Shown piece after piece: positions 51,462 through 61,300 of a DNA stretch of 63,835 nucleotides. The DNA lies in contig JAAYVF010000036.1 of assembly GCA_012517325.1 (NCBI GenBank), forward strand, positions 1-63,835. The letters are read 5' to 3'. Each line of letters begins with the position of its first letter. The stretch's first letter is position 1. A program made the translations under genes and the position numbers. The stretch is from Myxococcales bacterium. GTDB lineage: Bacteria; Lernaellota; Lernaellaia; Lernaellales; Lernaellaceae. The notes under the pieces were generated by a model. The model did no database searches and was not told the origin of the DNA. It saw only the letters and a list, made by a program, of their open reading frames with translations.

Positions 51462-52406
51462 TTAGCCTTCCGGCGCGGGTCGGCGGGCGGGGCTGACCGA
51501 TAAAAGCGACTGAACGCAGCCGGCGAGGTGCGCGGCGAAGGCGGCGTATCCCCGGTCGTTCGGATGCCAGTCATCCTGGCTGAGGTACCCCATCGCCCGC
51601 CAGTAATCGGCGGCGGGCGGCGGCGCGCAGACGGGCAGCCCGTTTTCCTGGCCAAAAGCCGCGATGGTCGAATTGGCCAGGCTTTCGTGATATTGCCCGA
51701 AGACGGCGGTCTTGCCATCAGCGCGCAGCAGCGCCGTGATATTCCCCAAATCGGCACGCAGCCATTGGTCGAGGAATCGCGTTTCGGTTTGATCCGGATC
51801 GTCCGTTTCGGAAGGCGCGGAAAGCGACCCGCCGAAGAGGCTTCTTTTGAGAAGCACGAAAAGAGTGCCAACGCGAGAACGTTCCAGTTGCGCGACAATT
51901 TTTCGCCGGTCGAACGCCGGCAGGTCGTTTTTTTGCAAAAAAGTGGCATTGCGATAATGCCAGGGGTTGTTGTGGCCGATCACCACGACGAATAAATCGG
52001 GAAGACGGGCGGCCGTCGTCAAATCATTTTTCAGTTGGGCGAGCATTTGCGAGGAACTTTGCCCGGGCACGGCGCGCTTGAGCACCTGGATTTTTCGGTC
52101 CGGATTTTGTTTCCGCAGATAGCGTTCCAATTGCGCCGGATAGGAAAACGCCGTTTTATCCGAGGCGCCGATGCCGTAGGTATAGCTGTCGCCGTAACAA
52201 GCGACGAGAATGTCCGGCGATCCTTGAAACGCCGGGGTGTCGAGCATCTCCGGCGCCACGATGGACCCGTAAATTCTCAGCCCGATCTCGACCGCCACAA
52301 GGACGATCAACAGGCCGAACAGCACGGCAAGGAACCGGAACAGACAGCGTTTCCACCTGACGCGCCGATCGAAACCGAAATGTTTTTTACCTGGCAAAAG
52401 GTCCAT
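51462..52406 (-). CDS. SGNH/GDSL hydrolase with one membrane helix
   Basis: This protein is 314 residues from the ATG at 52406. A helix near residues 25-45 (FLAVLFGLLIVLVAVEIGL) anchors it with the hydrolase outside. CYGDSYTYGIG is block I with the nucleophilic Ser, VPGQSSSQML and VVIGHNNPWHY are blocks II and III, and DDWHPNDRGYAAFA is the D-x-x-H block. The intact catalytic set contrasts with the Glu variant at 5197. It likely deacylates a lipid, glycan or peptide. The convergent ceramidase-like gene and divergent M28-like gene suggest a surface-degradation cluster. Confidence 0.82.
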   Translation of the reverse strand: MDLLPGKKHFGFDRRVRWKRCLFRFLAVLFGLLIVLVAVEIGLRIYGSIVAPEMLDTPAFQGSPDILVACYGDSYTYGIGASDKTAFSYPAQLERYLRKQNPDRKIQVLKRAVPGQSSSQMLAQLKNDLTTAARLPDLFVVVIGHNNPWHYRNATFLQKNDLPAFDRRKIVAQLERSRVGTLFVLLKRSLFGGSLSAPSETDDPDQTETRFLDQWLRADLGNITALLRADGKTAVFGQYHESLANSTIAAFGQENGLPVCAPPPAADYWRAMGYLSQDDWHPNDRGYAAFAAHLAGCVQSLLSVSPARRPAPEG

Positions 52407-52513
52407 CGAGCGGCAGTTTTTCCGATTTGTCCGGGGTTGTCCAGCGGTTGTTCGCCGCACCGGGCGAATGGTATCTTTTTCGGCGCCGACGGATTGTCGA
52501 GGAGGGATGGAGC

Positions 52514-54037
52514 ATGACCGCACGTGGCACCTGGGAAGAGACGACCGCTACCAGCACGGCCGGGACGCTGGCGAGTATCGTTCGCCGTCTGCCGGGAATC
52601 TGGGCCGCTCGCCGCCGGGCGCGACAACTCGCGGCCGGCCTGCCGGTTCACTCCGGTCCGCCGGCGCTGCCGGATTTGCCGCTCCTTGAATCGTGGCTGC
52701 GGGGCATCTGCCGGACGCCGCACCGCCGGCCGGGCACGCCGGAAGGCCGGCAGGCCGAAGAATGGGTGGCCGACCGGTTGCGCGAATTCGGGCTCGCGGA
52801 CGTAACCCTCGACCCGATTCCGATCGAGGTCTGGACGGCGGACCGCTGGTCGCTGACGGTCGGCGGCCGGGTCATCCCGAGTTTTTTCATTGTCAACACG
52901 GCCTTCACCGGCGACGCCGGCCTTGCCGCGCCGCTGGTTTACGTCGGCACGGGAACCGCCGCGGATTTCGCGGGCACGGAGGTCGGCGGCAAGATCGTCG
53001 TCGCCGACGTGCCGTTCCCGCGCATGCCCACCGGGCTCTTGATGAAGGTTCTACGCGCCAGCTACGCGCTTTCCGATCCCGATCGCGTGATTTCACCCTG
53101 GTCGTCTCAATACCTCAATTTCGTGCGTCAGAACTTCATCGGCGGCGCGGCATCGGCCGCGGCGGCGCCGGCGAAGGATGTGTATTGGCAGGCGGTGCGA
53201 CAGGGCGCGCGCGGCGTTTGTCTGATCTTGCGCGACCAGCCGTCGAATTCGAACACGCATTACGGCCCCTATGACGGCGTCATGAAACCGCTTCCCGGTT
53301 TGTGGATCGGCAAGGAGGATGGCGTCGAATTGCGCACGCTGGCCCGGCAAGGCGCGCCGGCCGTGCTGACCCTCGCGGGGCGGCAGGAACCGGGGACCAT
53401 GCGCAACGTGTGGGGTGTCTTACCCGGCCGGTCCGCCGAAACGATTCTGCTCACCTCGCACCACGACAGCCCGTTCAAAGGCGTGGTGGAAGACGGGGCG
53501 GGCGTGACGCAGGTGCTTGCGCAGGCGTGGGCTTGGGCGCAAGTGCCGCCGGAAGACCGGCCGAAAACCCTGGTTTTCGTCGTGGATGCCGGCCATTTTT
53601 ACGGTTCGCAGGGCGCGCACGAATTCGCCCGCCGGCACGCCGACCTCATGAAGCGGACGCGGATTCTGATCACCCTCGAGCACCTCGGCGGCAAGGAAGT
53701 GACGGAGCGGGCGCACCGCTATGTCGAAACCGGCCTGCCCGCGTTGACGGTGATGTTCACCTCGGCCGAGCCGACGACCGTCGCGTCGGTCGTGCGCGCG
53801 CTGCATGCCGCGCCGGCCCGGCGCACCGCCGCGATCCCGTCGGACCTGATCGCTCCCGTGCCGACTTCCGACGCCTCGGGGTACGTCGTCGAGGCGGGCG
53901 TCCCGGTCATTTCGTGGATCGGCTGCCCGTACTATCTGCTGGACGAGAACGATACGCTGGAGATGGTCGAGCGCGGGGATCTGGTGCCGATCTGCCGCAC
54001 CGTGACCGAATTGGTCAAAATCCACCAGGCGCTGTGA
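52514..54037 (+). CDS. M28-like peptidase with divergent metal site
   Basis: This protein is 507 residues from the ATG at 52514, with GGAGGGATGGAGC upstream. There is no signal peptide. A PA-like domain (LVYVGTGTAADFAG, GGKIVVADVPFPRMPTG) interrupts the chain near residues 150-200, as in M28 aminopeptidases. TSHHDSPFKGVVEDGAGV supplies the first His-Asp and the bridging Asp, but the Glu/catalytic block reads FVVDAGHFYGSQGAHEF in place of SAEExGLLGS, and a later IPSDLIAPVPTSDASGYV is a further His-poor stretch. It could be an active but divergent peptidase or a non-peptidase relative. It is divergent from the SGNH gene. Confidence 0.65.
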   Translation: MTARGTWEETTATSTAGTLASIVRRLPGIWAARRRARQLAAGLPVHSGPPALPDLPLLESWLRGICRTPHRRPGTPEGRQAEEWVADRLREFGLADVTLDPIPIEVWTADRWSLTVGGRVIPSFFIVNTAFTGDAGLAAPLVYVGTGTAADFAGTEVGGKIVVADVPFPRMPTGLLMKVLRASYALSDPDRVISPWSSQYLNFVRQNFIGGAASAAAAPAKDVYWQAVRQGARGVCLILRDQPSNSNTHYGPYDGVMKPLPGLWIGKEDGVELRTLARQGAPAVLTLAGRQEPGTMRNVWGVLPGRSAETILLTSHHDSPFKGVVEDGAGVTQVLAQAWAWAQVPPEDRPKTLVFVVDAGHFYGSQGAHEFARRHADLMKRTRILITLEHLGGKEVTERAHRYVETGLPALTVMFTSAEPTTVASVVRALHAAPARRTAAIPSDLIAPVPTSDASGYVVEAGVPVISWIGCPYYLLDENDTLEMVERGDLVPICRTVTELVKIHQAL

Positions 54038-54055
54038 CGGGCGCGCCGGTCCTCG

Positions 54056-56365
54056 TCAGGGGCGCGGTTCGCCGGTAAAGCCCGCCGGGAAGGACGCCAG
54101 CCAGACGGCCTTGGAATGCGCCAGGCCGAAATACACCGTCGATCCCAAAACCGCCGCCGCAACGGACTCGTCGAGCAAATAGCCCGAATCGATCGATATT
54201 GGTTGCCACATTTCGCCGTCGCGGAAGAAATACCAGACATGTTCACTGCCGGTGGCGCCCAGGTGCGGTTCGCCGGTGCCCGCCACCGCGACGGTCGAAT
54301 ATTCCAATCCCGCTGCGGCGACCATTTCGGACGACAATTCGCCGTCGATCAGGCTGCCCAGTTTCAGGCTGCCGGCGCCCGTCAGATGGCTGACGAAAAC
54401 TCCGCCGTCGCCGGATACCGCGATGTCCGGGTCGATGCCGCTGGTGAGGCTCGGATCGAATTGTCTGGTTTCCCAGTCGCCGGTCTCGTTGGTGAGGTAC
54501 TTCACGGTCGTAATGGAGTACGGGTAAAGATAGGAAGGCAGGGCGAGCCGGTAAGCGATGTGCAGATACCCCTGCGAATCCGCGGCCACGACCTTTTCCA
54601 GGATGTCCAAACCAGGGATTTCATCCAGCAGGGTCGTTTCCCAGTCGCCGGTTTGATTGGTGGCATACATCAATTGATGACCGCCGACCGAGTAGACGAC
54701 GTGGGCCGCCCCCGCCGCATCGACGGCGATCGCCGGCTCGGTATGGTTGTAAATCCCCTTTTCAACGGTTTGGCCGGCGAGGATGTTTTCGATGATCCAC
54801 GATCCCGTTTTGTTGCTGGCGTACCAGAGTTTGGAATTCTGGTGATCGCCGAGCACGGCATGAACAAAACCGTCGGCGTCCGTCGCCATGTCCACGATAC
54901 CCGACTGGCCGACCGAGTCCAGCAGGGTTTCGATGTGCCAACTGCCTCCCTGGCGGACGGCATAGCGCCATTCGGCGACCGGCTCGCGCAAGTAGGTCAG
55001 GTGCCGACGACGTTGGCCGTCCACGGCTAGCGCGACGTTGGAGTCGACCATCCCGAAATCCGCCAGCGTCACGAACCGCCAATCCTTGCCGATCGGGTTG
55101 GTCGCGTACCGAAGGGTGCCCTCGACCATCAGGCTGAGGTGCAACTGCCCGGATGCGTCCCTGGCCAATGAGGGGTAGAAATCGGTGCCGTATTCGTACT
55201 CCGGCGCGGTCGCGGTGGCGATCATTTCCCGCTCCCAGGACGCCGCCGGCCGGGTGATGTGATAGAGCTGACTTTTCGGAGAGCCGTTTCGGCCGGCGAT
55301 CAAATGCGGTTTGTCCTGGTCGTCCAGCAGCAAGGCCAGGGAGTTGGTCGATTCCATATCGTTGTAAACGACCTCCGTTTGCCAGCCCTGCGGCCCGCGC
55401 ACGGCGTAACCGATCACCCGTCGATTGTCGTTGGCGGAAGCGACGTGCGGATGGCCGGCGCTGTCCACGGCGATCGCCATCTGCGGCTCGACGGAATAGG
55501 AGGGGTCGTCGAGGATTTTCTCCATTTGCCAGTTGCCGCCGGCATTGGTGACGTAATGGTAACTGTCGACGGATTCGTTGCGGCGATAATAGGCGAGGTG
55601 GGCCTTACCTTGTCGGTCCAGCGCCAGTACGGGGTCGGCGCCCCACAGGTTGTCGGCCGGTTCGATCCATTCCACTTCCCAGGCGCCGGTGGTGTTTTGG
55701 GCGTAATACAACTGCCGGTTGCTGACGAAGCAGGCGTGGATAAAACCTTCGGCATCCAGCGCCAGATCGGGAGTGTAGTGACTAAGGGTGTCGTCGTTCC
55801 GGATCGGTTCGGTGACCCATTCGCCCGAAGCGTCGGTGGCGTAGCGGACCTGGCCGTGGCGCACGTCGAGGAAGACGACGTGCAAATGCCCCGCGGCGTC
55901 CGCGGCCATCGCCGGGCTTGGCCCGCGCGCCGTTTCGTCGATCGCGATTGCCGCGGTTTTGCCGTCGGGGAAGCATCGATAAACGACCGGCATGGCGCCA
56001 CGGATCGTGGCGACCGCCGCCGCCCCACCGGGCAGGAGCGCCAGATGGGTTTGCGAATAGCTACAGCCGCCGTCGATCAGCTCGATCCCTAAGCTGTCGA
56101 CGACAGTGTCGTCGTTGTCGTCATTGTCGTTGTCGTTGTCGTCGTCATCGTTGTCGTCGTCATCGTTGTCGTTGTTGTCATCGTCGACATCATTGTCATT
56201 GTCATCGTTATCGTCGTTGTCGTCGCCATTATCGTCGTTGTCGTCGTCGTTCCCGTCGTTGTGGTCGTCATTGTTCTGATCAACGCAAGCCGCAGCGAAA
56301 AGCGACATCAGAACGAACATCGAGGTCAGGAAAAGAAGGAATGGTTTTAAATGCATCGCGGACAT
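54056..56365 (-). CDS. Asp/Asn-rich lipoprotein with repeat-built (propeller-like) domain
   Basis: This lipoprotein is 769 residues from the ATG at 56365, with GAGGAG seven bases upstream. The signal peptide ends in FAAAC and VDQNNDD follows, leading into a tract of about 75 residues of almost pure Asp and Asn, the longest in the window. The mature domain repeats units such as DAAGHLHVVFLD, DAEGFIHACFVS, DRQGKAHLAYYR and DSAGHPHVASAN, typical of BNR-like or sialidase-type propellers without a catalytic signature. It is probably a surface binding or structural protein. It is convergent with the M28-like gene. Confidence 0.72.
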   Translation of the reverse strand: MSAMHLKPFLLFLTSMFVLMSLFAAACVDQNNDDHNDGNDDDNDDNGDDNDDNDDNDNDVDDDNNDNDDDDNDDDDNDNDNDDNDDTVVDSLGIELIDGGCSYSQTHLALLPGGAAAVATIRGAMPVVYRCFPDGKTAAIAIDETARGPSPAMAADAAGHLHVVFLDVRHGQVRYATDASGEWVTEPIRNDDTLSHYTPDLALDAEGFIHACFVSNRQLYYAQNTTGAWEVEWIEPADNLWGADPVLALDRQGKAHLAYYRRNESVDSYHYVTNAGGNWQMEKILDDPSYSVEPQMAIAVDSAGHPHVASANDNRRVIGYAVRGPQGWQTEVVYNDMESTNSLALLLDDQDKPHLIAGRNGSPKSQLYHITRPAASWEREMIATATAPEYEYGTDFYPSLARDASGQLHLSLMVEGTLRYATNPIGKDWRFVTLADFGMVDSNVALAVDGQRRRHLTYLREPVAEWRYAVRQGGSWHIETLLDSVGQSGIVDMATDADGFVHAVLGDHQNSKLWYASNKTGSWIIENILAGQTVEKGIYNHTEPAIAVDAAGAAHVVYSVGGHQLMYATNQTGDWETTLLDEIPGLDILEKVVAADSQGYLHIAYRLALPSYLYPYSITTVKYLTNETGDWETRQFDPSLTSGIDPDIAVSGDGGVFVSHLTGAGSLKLGSLIDGELSSEMVAAAGLEYSTVAVAGTGEPHLGATGSEHVWYFFRDGEMWQPISIDSGYLLDESVAAAVLGSTVYFGLAHSKAVWLASFPAGFTGEPRP

Positions 56366-56604
56366 GGCGCACTCCTCGCGCATTTGGTGTCCCCCCAGTG
56401 AGCGGGAACAGCAATCAACTTTCCAAATGTTGTCTCCCGAATTTGCCTGAACGACTGAGCTTCTCTTCAAATAGTATTTCGCCGATTGGAAATCTTGTCA
56501 AACGGGTGGGAGTCCGGCGGGGGCCGAGGCCGAAAGGCCGACGGGTCGCCAATATGGTGGCGGTCCGCCGATTTTGCTAGAATCGCGCGCAAAGGAGCAA
56601 GGCC

Positions 56605-56862
56605 ATGGGATTTTATTACCGCAAATCGGCCAATCTCGGGCCGTTTCGGCTGAACGTCAGTAAGTCGGGACTCGGCTTTTCGGTCGGCGGCAGGGGATTC
56701 CGGTCGGGCGTTTCCTCCACGGGGCGAAAGTACACGTCGATGAGTTTGCCGGGAACCGGCCTGCGCTATGTCAAATACCACGGGAAATCATCCACCGGAT
56801 GCCTGCTGCCCGTGCTGGTCTTTTTAACGGTCGTCGCGATGGCGTTCTGGTTTATCCGATAA
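56605..56862 (+). CDS. DUF4236-domain small membrane protein
   Basis: This protein is 85 residues from the ATG at 56605, with AAAGGAG upstream. The N-terminal MGFYYRKSANLGPFRLNVSKSGLGFSVGGRGF fits the DUF4236 pattern (an RKS, LNxSKSG, SxGGRG chain). A single hydrophobic helix (CLLPVLVFLTVVAMAFW) ends the protein. Members have no known function. The unknown gene at 56881 starts 18 bases after its stop, which suggests one short transcript. Confidence 0.8.
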   Translation: MGFYYRKSANLGPFRLNVSKSGLGFSVGGRGFRSGVSSTGRKYTSMSLPGTGLRYVKYHGKSSTGCLLPVLVFLTVVAMAFWFIR

Positions 56863-56880
56863 CGAGCAAGGAGAAGGCCG

Positions 56881-57180
56881 ATGCATTTCGACATCATGCG
56901 CGTTTTGCGGACCCCTCATTCGGAGCGTTTCGTGCTGCAGCGGGAAGGTCGGGACGCGGCCGGCGTCGACCTGCATTATCTGGTCGGCGGCGTCGTCGCG
57001 GGCACCGTTTCGATCTTCCACGACGCGGGCATCGGCGATAACGACGTCCCGGCCGTGCTGGCCTTCATCGACGAGTCGCTGTTGCCCGAAGCCAGCATCG
57101 CCGAAGGCAACATCCATTTCACCGTGATCATCGGCAATGTTCTAGGCAGCTTCTCGGCCGAGGCGCCGGCCGGGCAATGA
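56881..57180 (+). CDS. Small conserved-looking cytoplasmic protein, unknown
   Basis: This protein is 99 residues from the ATG at 56881, with AAGGAG upstream. No signal, helix or recognised domain is visible. The chain alternates hydrophobic and charged residues (DLHYLVGGVVAGTVSIFHDAG, VPAVLAFIDESLLPEASIAEGNIHFTV) in a way that looks like a folded alpha/beta domain. It follows the DUF4236 gene by 18 bases and converges with the MFS gene. Confidence 0.6.
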   Translation: MHFDIMRVLRTPHSERFVLQREGRDAAGVDLHYLVGGVVAGTVSIFHDAGIGDNDVPAVLAFIDESLLPEASIAEGNIHFTVIIGNVLGSFSAEAPAGQ

Positions 57181-57201
57181 CGATCGAATGATCCGCTCGA
57201 C

Positions 57202-58359
57202 TCACTTCGCCGCCGCGCGATCCAACGGCCCAGCCAGCAGCGCGACGACGGCGCACGGCAGGGCGGCGGAAAACATCGCCAGGCGGAAACCGACCCAATC
57301 GGCGGCCGGGCCGACGAGGTAGGGGAAAAACATCGCGCCCACCGTCGCGGCGAGGTATCCCAGCGAGAAGACCACGCCCGAAAACCAGGCGGGGAAACGG
57401 CCCACGTAGCTGGCGATGAGCGGAAAAATCGCCGCCGACGCCAACCCCGTCACGAAGCAGAATCCTTCCGAAACCCAGCGCCAGGGCGACAATGATACCG
57501 CCGCGATGCCCAGCGCCATGAGCCAACCGGCGGCGCTGATCAGGCCGGTGGTGCGGAACCGTCCCATCAGGCGCACGGCGCCGAACCGGCCGACCGTCAA
57601 ACCCAGCCAGAAGAGCGAAACCGTCAAGCCGGCGCGCGAGGCGCGCGAGGCGAAGATGTCGATCTGAAATTTCGCCAGCCAGACGTTGAAGATGTTTTCG
57701 GCGCCGACGTACAGCCACAGCGCCAGCAGGATCACCAGCACCAGCCGCGGGTTCGCGCGGCGGATTTCGGCGAGCTGGCGCGGGCGGACGTTTTGCCGGT
57801 TGGGAATGTCGGGCAGCGTTGTCGTCAGGTAGTAGACGAGCAAAACCAGCGACAGGATTCCTTCGCCGATCAGCACGCCGCGCCAGGAGACGCCGCGGGT
57901 CAGCGCCTGCCCGATGACCACCGGCGTGGCCAGTACGCCGATCGCGAAAAAGCCGTTGATCAGGCCCAGGGGTCGTTCGGCCGACGGCTTGATCAACGAG
58001 GTGACGCACATCCCCGGGTAGATGGCCGGAAAGCCGTACCCGAAACCGATCAGCGCGTAACAGGCCGTCAGCGACCGCAGGCTGTCGGCCGCGCCGCCGG
58101 CCAGAAAAAGCCCCAGCCCCTGCGCCGCGATGCCCAGCATCAGGGTCGCCTTCGACGACAGTTTTCCCAGGACGAAATTGATCGCCAGGATCGCCACGCA
58201 CATGCCGCCGAAAAACATCAGCGACAACAAGCCGCCTTGGGCGCGGTCGGCGCCGAAATCGCGCAGCACGGCGTCGAGCAGCGGCCCGAGCGAGATCATC
58301 ACCATGCCGGCGGTGGCGGCGGTCGGGTAGAAGGGTCGGATCGAAGGTTGCCGGGTCAT
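57202..58359 (-). CDS. MFS transporter
   Basis: This transporter is 385 residues from the ATG at 58359. Twelve hydrophobic helices fit the major facilitator fold; FVLGKLSSKATLMLGIAAQGLG fits the loop 2-3 region and AGLTVSLFWLGLTVGRFGAVRLMGR fits the loop 8-9 copy. The length is normal for a 12-helix carrier. It starts 18 bases after the RND permease stop and so is probably last in the adaptor-permease-MFS run. The substrate is unknown; export of a small molecule would fit the context. Confidence 0.8.
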   Translation of the reverse strand: MTRQPSIRPFYPTAATAGMVMISLGPLLDAVLRDFGADRAQGGLLSLMFFGGMCVAILAINFVLGKLSSKATLMLGIAAQGLGLFLAGGAADSLRSLTACYALIGFGYGFPAIYPGMCVTSLIKPSAERPLGLINGFFAIGVLATPVVIGQALTRGVSWRGVLIGEGILSLVLLVYYLTTTLPDIPNRQNVRPRQLAEIRRANPRLVLVILLALWLYVGAENIFNVWLAKFQIDIFASRASRAGLTVSLFWLGLTVGRFGAVRLMGRFRTTGLISAAGWLMALGIAAVSLSPWRWVSEGFCFVTGLASAAIFPLIASYVGRFPAWFSGVVFSLGYLAATVGAMFFPYLVGPAADWVGFRLAMFSAALPCAVVALLAGPLDRAAAK

Positions 58360-58377
58360 GAAGTGGAGTTCTTTCCG

Positions 58378-61300
58378 TCAGGCGGTTGGTTTGAGTTTTC
58401 GGCTGAAACGCTGTTCCAGGCGATCGAAATACGTGTAGAACACCGGCGTGACGTAGAGCGTCACGAACTGCGAAAACGCCAGGCCGCCGACGACGGCCAG
58501 ACCCAAAGGCTGGCGCGCTTCGCCGCCGGCGCCGAAGCCCAGGGCGATCGGCAGCGTGCCCACCAGCGCGGCCATCGTGGTCATCATGATCGGCCGGAAG
58601 CGGACGCTCGCCGCGTGCCGGATGGCTTCGGCGGCCGTGCGCGTGCCGTCCTGCCGCGCCTCGATGGCGAAATCGATCATCATGATCGCGTTCTTTTTGG
58701 CCACGCCGATCAGCATGATGATCCCCACCAGTCCGTAGACGTTCAGGTCGATGCCGAACAGCCACAGCGTCAGCAGGGCGCCGAACCCGGCGAACGGCAG
58801 GCCGGAGAGAATCGTCAGCGGGTGAATGAAGCTTTCGTACAAAATCGCCAGCACCATGTAAATCACCGCGACGGCCAGCATGAGTAGCAGGCCGAGGCTG
58901 CTTTGCGAACCCTTGAAGGCTTGCGCCGATCCGGAGAACGAGGCGGTGATGTTCGCGGGCAGCGTCTGCCGGGCGAGCCGTTCCACTTCGGCGGTCGCCT
59001 GCGAGAGCGACACGTCCGCGGGCAGGTTGAAGGAAATCGTCGCCGAAGGGATTTGGCCGGAGTGGTTGATCGAGAGCGGGCCGACCCCGTTCTCCAGCGT
59101 GGCCAATTCCGCGAGCGGCGTCATCGCCCCGGTGGTCGAGCGCACGTAAAACAGTTCGAGCGCCGCCGCGTTTTGCTGGTATTCGGGCTGCACTTCCAGA
59201 ATGACCCAGTATTGATTGGTCGGCGTGTTGATCGTGGTGATCTGCCGCGTGCTGAAGGCGTAGAGCAGCGTTTCCTCGATCGCCGCCGCCGAAATGCCCA
59301 GGGCCGACGCCTTGTCGCGGTCGATCTTCAGCGTCACCTGCGGGTTCTTCAGCGACAAATCTGAGGAAATGTCCTGCAACAAGGGCGATTCGCGCAGGGC
59401 CCGTTCCAGCGCGGCCGTCGCGTTGTACAGCGCCGCGGTGTCGGTGCTTTGCAGCGTGTATTGATAGAGCGCCTTGCTGATGCGCCCGCCGATGTTGATC
59501 GAGGGCGGATTGACCAGGTACACGCGCAGTCCCGGCACGGCCGCCAGCTTGGGCCGCAACGAATTGATCACCTGGTCGGCGGTCAGGGTACGCTGCTCGC
59601 GTGGTTTCAGGCGGATGAAGAACCGGCCGCTGTTGGTGGCCCCGCCGCCGCCGCCGGAACCGACCGACGACATGAAGGAGTCGACGTTCGGGTCGCGGAG
59701 CAGAATCTCGGCGGCCTGATGCTGGCGGCGGGCCATCGCCTCGAAGGAGGTGCCCTCGGCCGCTTCGGTGGTGCCCATGATCTGCCCGGTGTCCTCGCTG
59801 GGCAGAAAGCCTTTGGGAATGATCACGCCGAAGTAAACGGTTCCCGCCAGGATGGCCGCCGAGAACAACAGCGCCAGCCGGCGGTGGCGCATCACCGCGG
59901 CGAGGGTGCGTTCGTAAAAGCGCAACAGCGCCGTCCAGCCGCGCTCGGTGAACGCGTAGACGCGGCCGTGATGGGCGAGGGCCGATTCGGCGAGGAACTG
60001 GCTGCACAGCATCGGCGAGAGCGTCAGCGAGACGACGCCGGACATCAGGATGGCGACGCTGATGGTGACGGCAAACTCGCGGAATAGGCGGCCGACGATG
60101 CCGCCCATCAGCAGCAGCGGGATGAACACGGCGACCAGCGAGATCGTCATCGAGAGAATGGTGAACTGGATTTCCCGCGCGCCGTCGACCGCCGCCTGCC
60201 GGCGGCTTTCGCCCAGCTCGCGGTGCCGCACGATATTTTCCAGCATGACCACGGCGTCGTCGACGACGAAGCCCGTGGCCAGCGTCAGCGCCATCAATGA
60301 CAGGTTATCGAGGGTGTAGCCGAGGAAGTACATCACTCCGAACGTGCCGACGAGCGACAGCGGCAGCGCCAGGCTGGGAATGATCGTCGCCGAGACGTTG
60401 CGCAGAAAAACGAAAATGATGGCGATGACCAGGAAGAGGGTCAGCAGCAGGGTCAGTTTGACGTCGTGCACCGAATCGCGGATCGATTGCGAGCGGTCGA
60501 ACAGGATTTCGAGGTTGACCGCCGCCGGCAACTGCGTTTTCAGCCGATCGACGGTGGTCTTCACCTGGTCGGCGACTTCCACGGTGTTGCTGCCCGGTTG
60601 GCGCTGCACGGCCAGGATGATCGCCCGCGTATCCTTGTACCACGCCGCGACCTTGTTGTTCTGAACGTCGTCGGTGACCGTCGCCACGTCCTGCAAGCGG
60701 ATCAGCGCGCCGTTCTGGTAATCGATGATGATCGGCCGGAAATCAGCGGCGTTTTGCAACTGCGCGGTGGTCTCGACGGTCGTGACCTTGTCCGGCCCCC
60801 AGAGCGCGCCGGTCGGCAGGTTGGAGTTCGCCGCGCTGACGGCCGCCGCCACCTGGCTGATGCCGAGGCCCCGGGCCGCCAGCAACTTCGGATTGACCTG
60901 GATGCGCACGGCGTACTGCTGCGAACCGTAAACCGAAACCTGCGCCACCCCGTTGATCATCGAAATGTTCTGGCCGAGCATTGTCTGGCCGTATTCGTCG
61001 AGCGCCGATAGCGGCAAGGTCGCCGAACTGAGCGCGAAGAGCAGGATCGGCGAATCGGCGGGGTTGACCTTCTGGAACGTGGGCGGCGTGGTCATCGACG
61101 TGGGCAATTGGCGCGTCGCCTTGGCGATGGCCGATTGCACGTCCTGCGCCGCCGCGTCGATGTCGCGGTCCAGCGCGAATTGCAACGTGATCTGGGTCGA
61201 GCCGAGCTGACTCGTCGAGGTCATCGTGTCGATGCCGGCGATGGTCGAGAATTGTTTTTCGAGGGGCGTGGCGACCGCGGCAGCCATCGTTTCGGGACTG

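Noticed and set aside
56100-56275. Simple-sequence repeat as a mobile-element or origin iteron
   Set aside because: It is the Asp/Asn codon tract of the lipoprotein at 54056 and shares the reading frame.
57128-60007. 959-residue frame spanning the MFS and RND genes on the same strand
   Set aside because: It crosses two real genes in another frame; very Arg-rich, no membrane segments, no start site.
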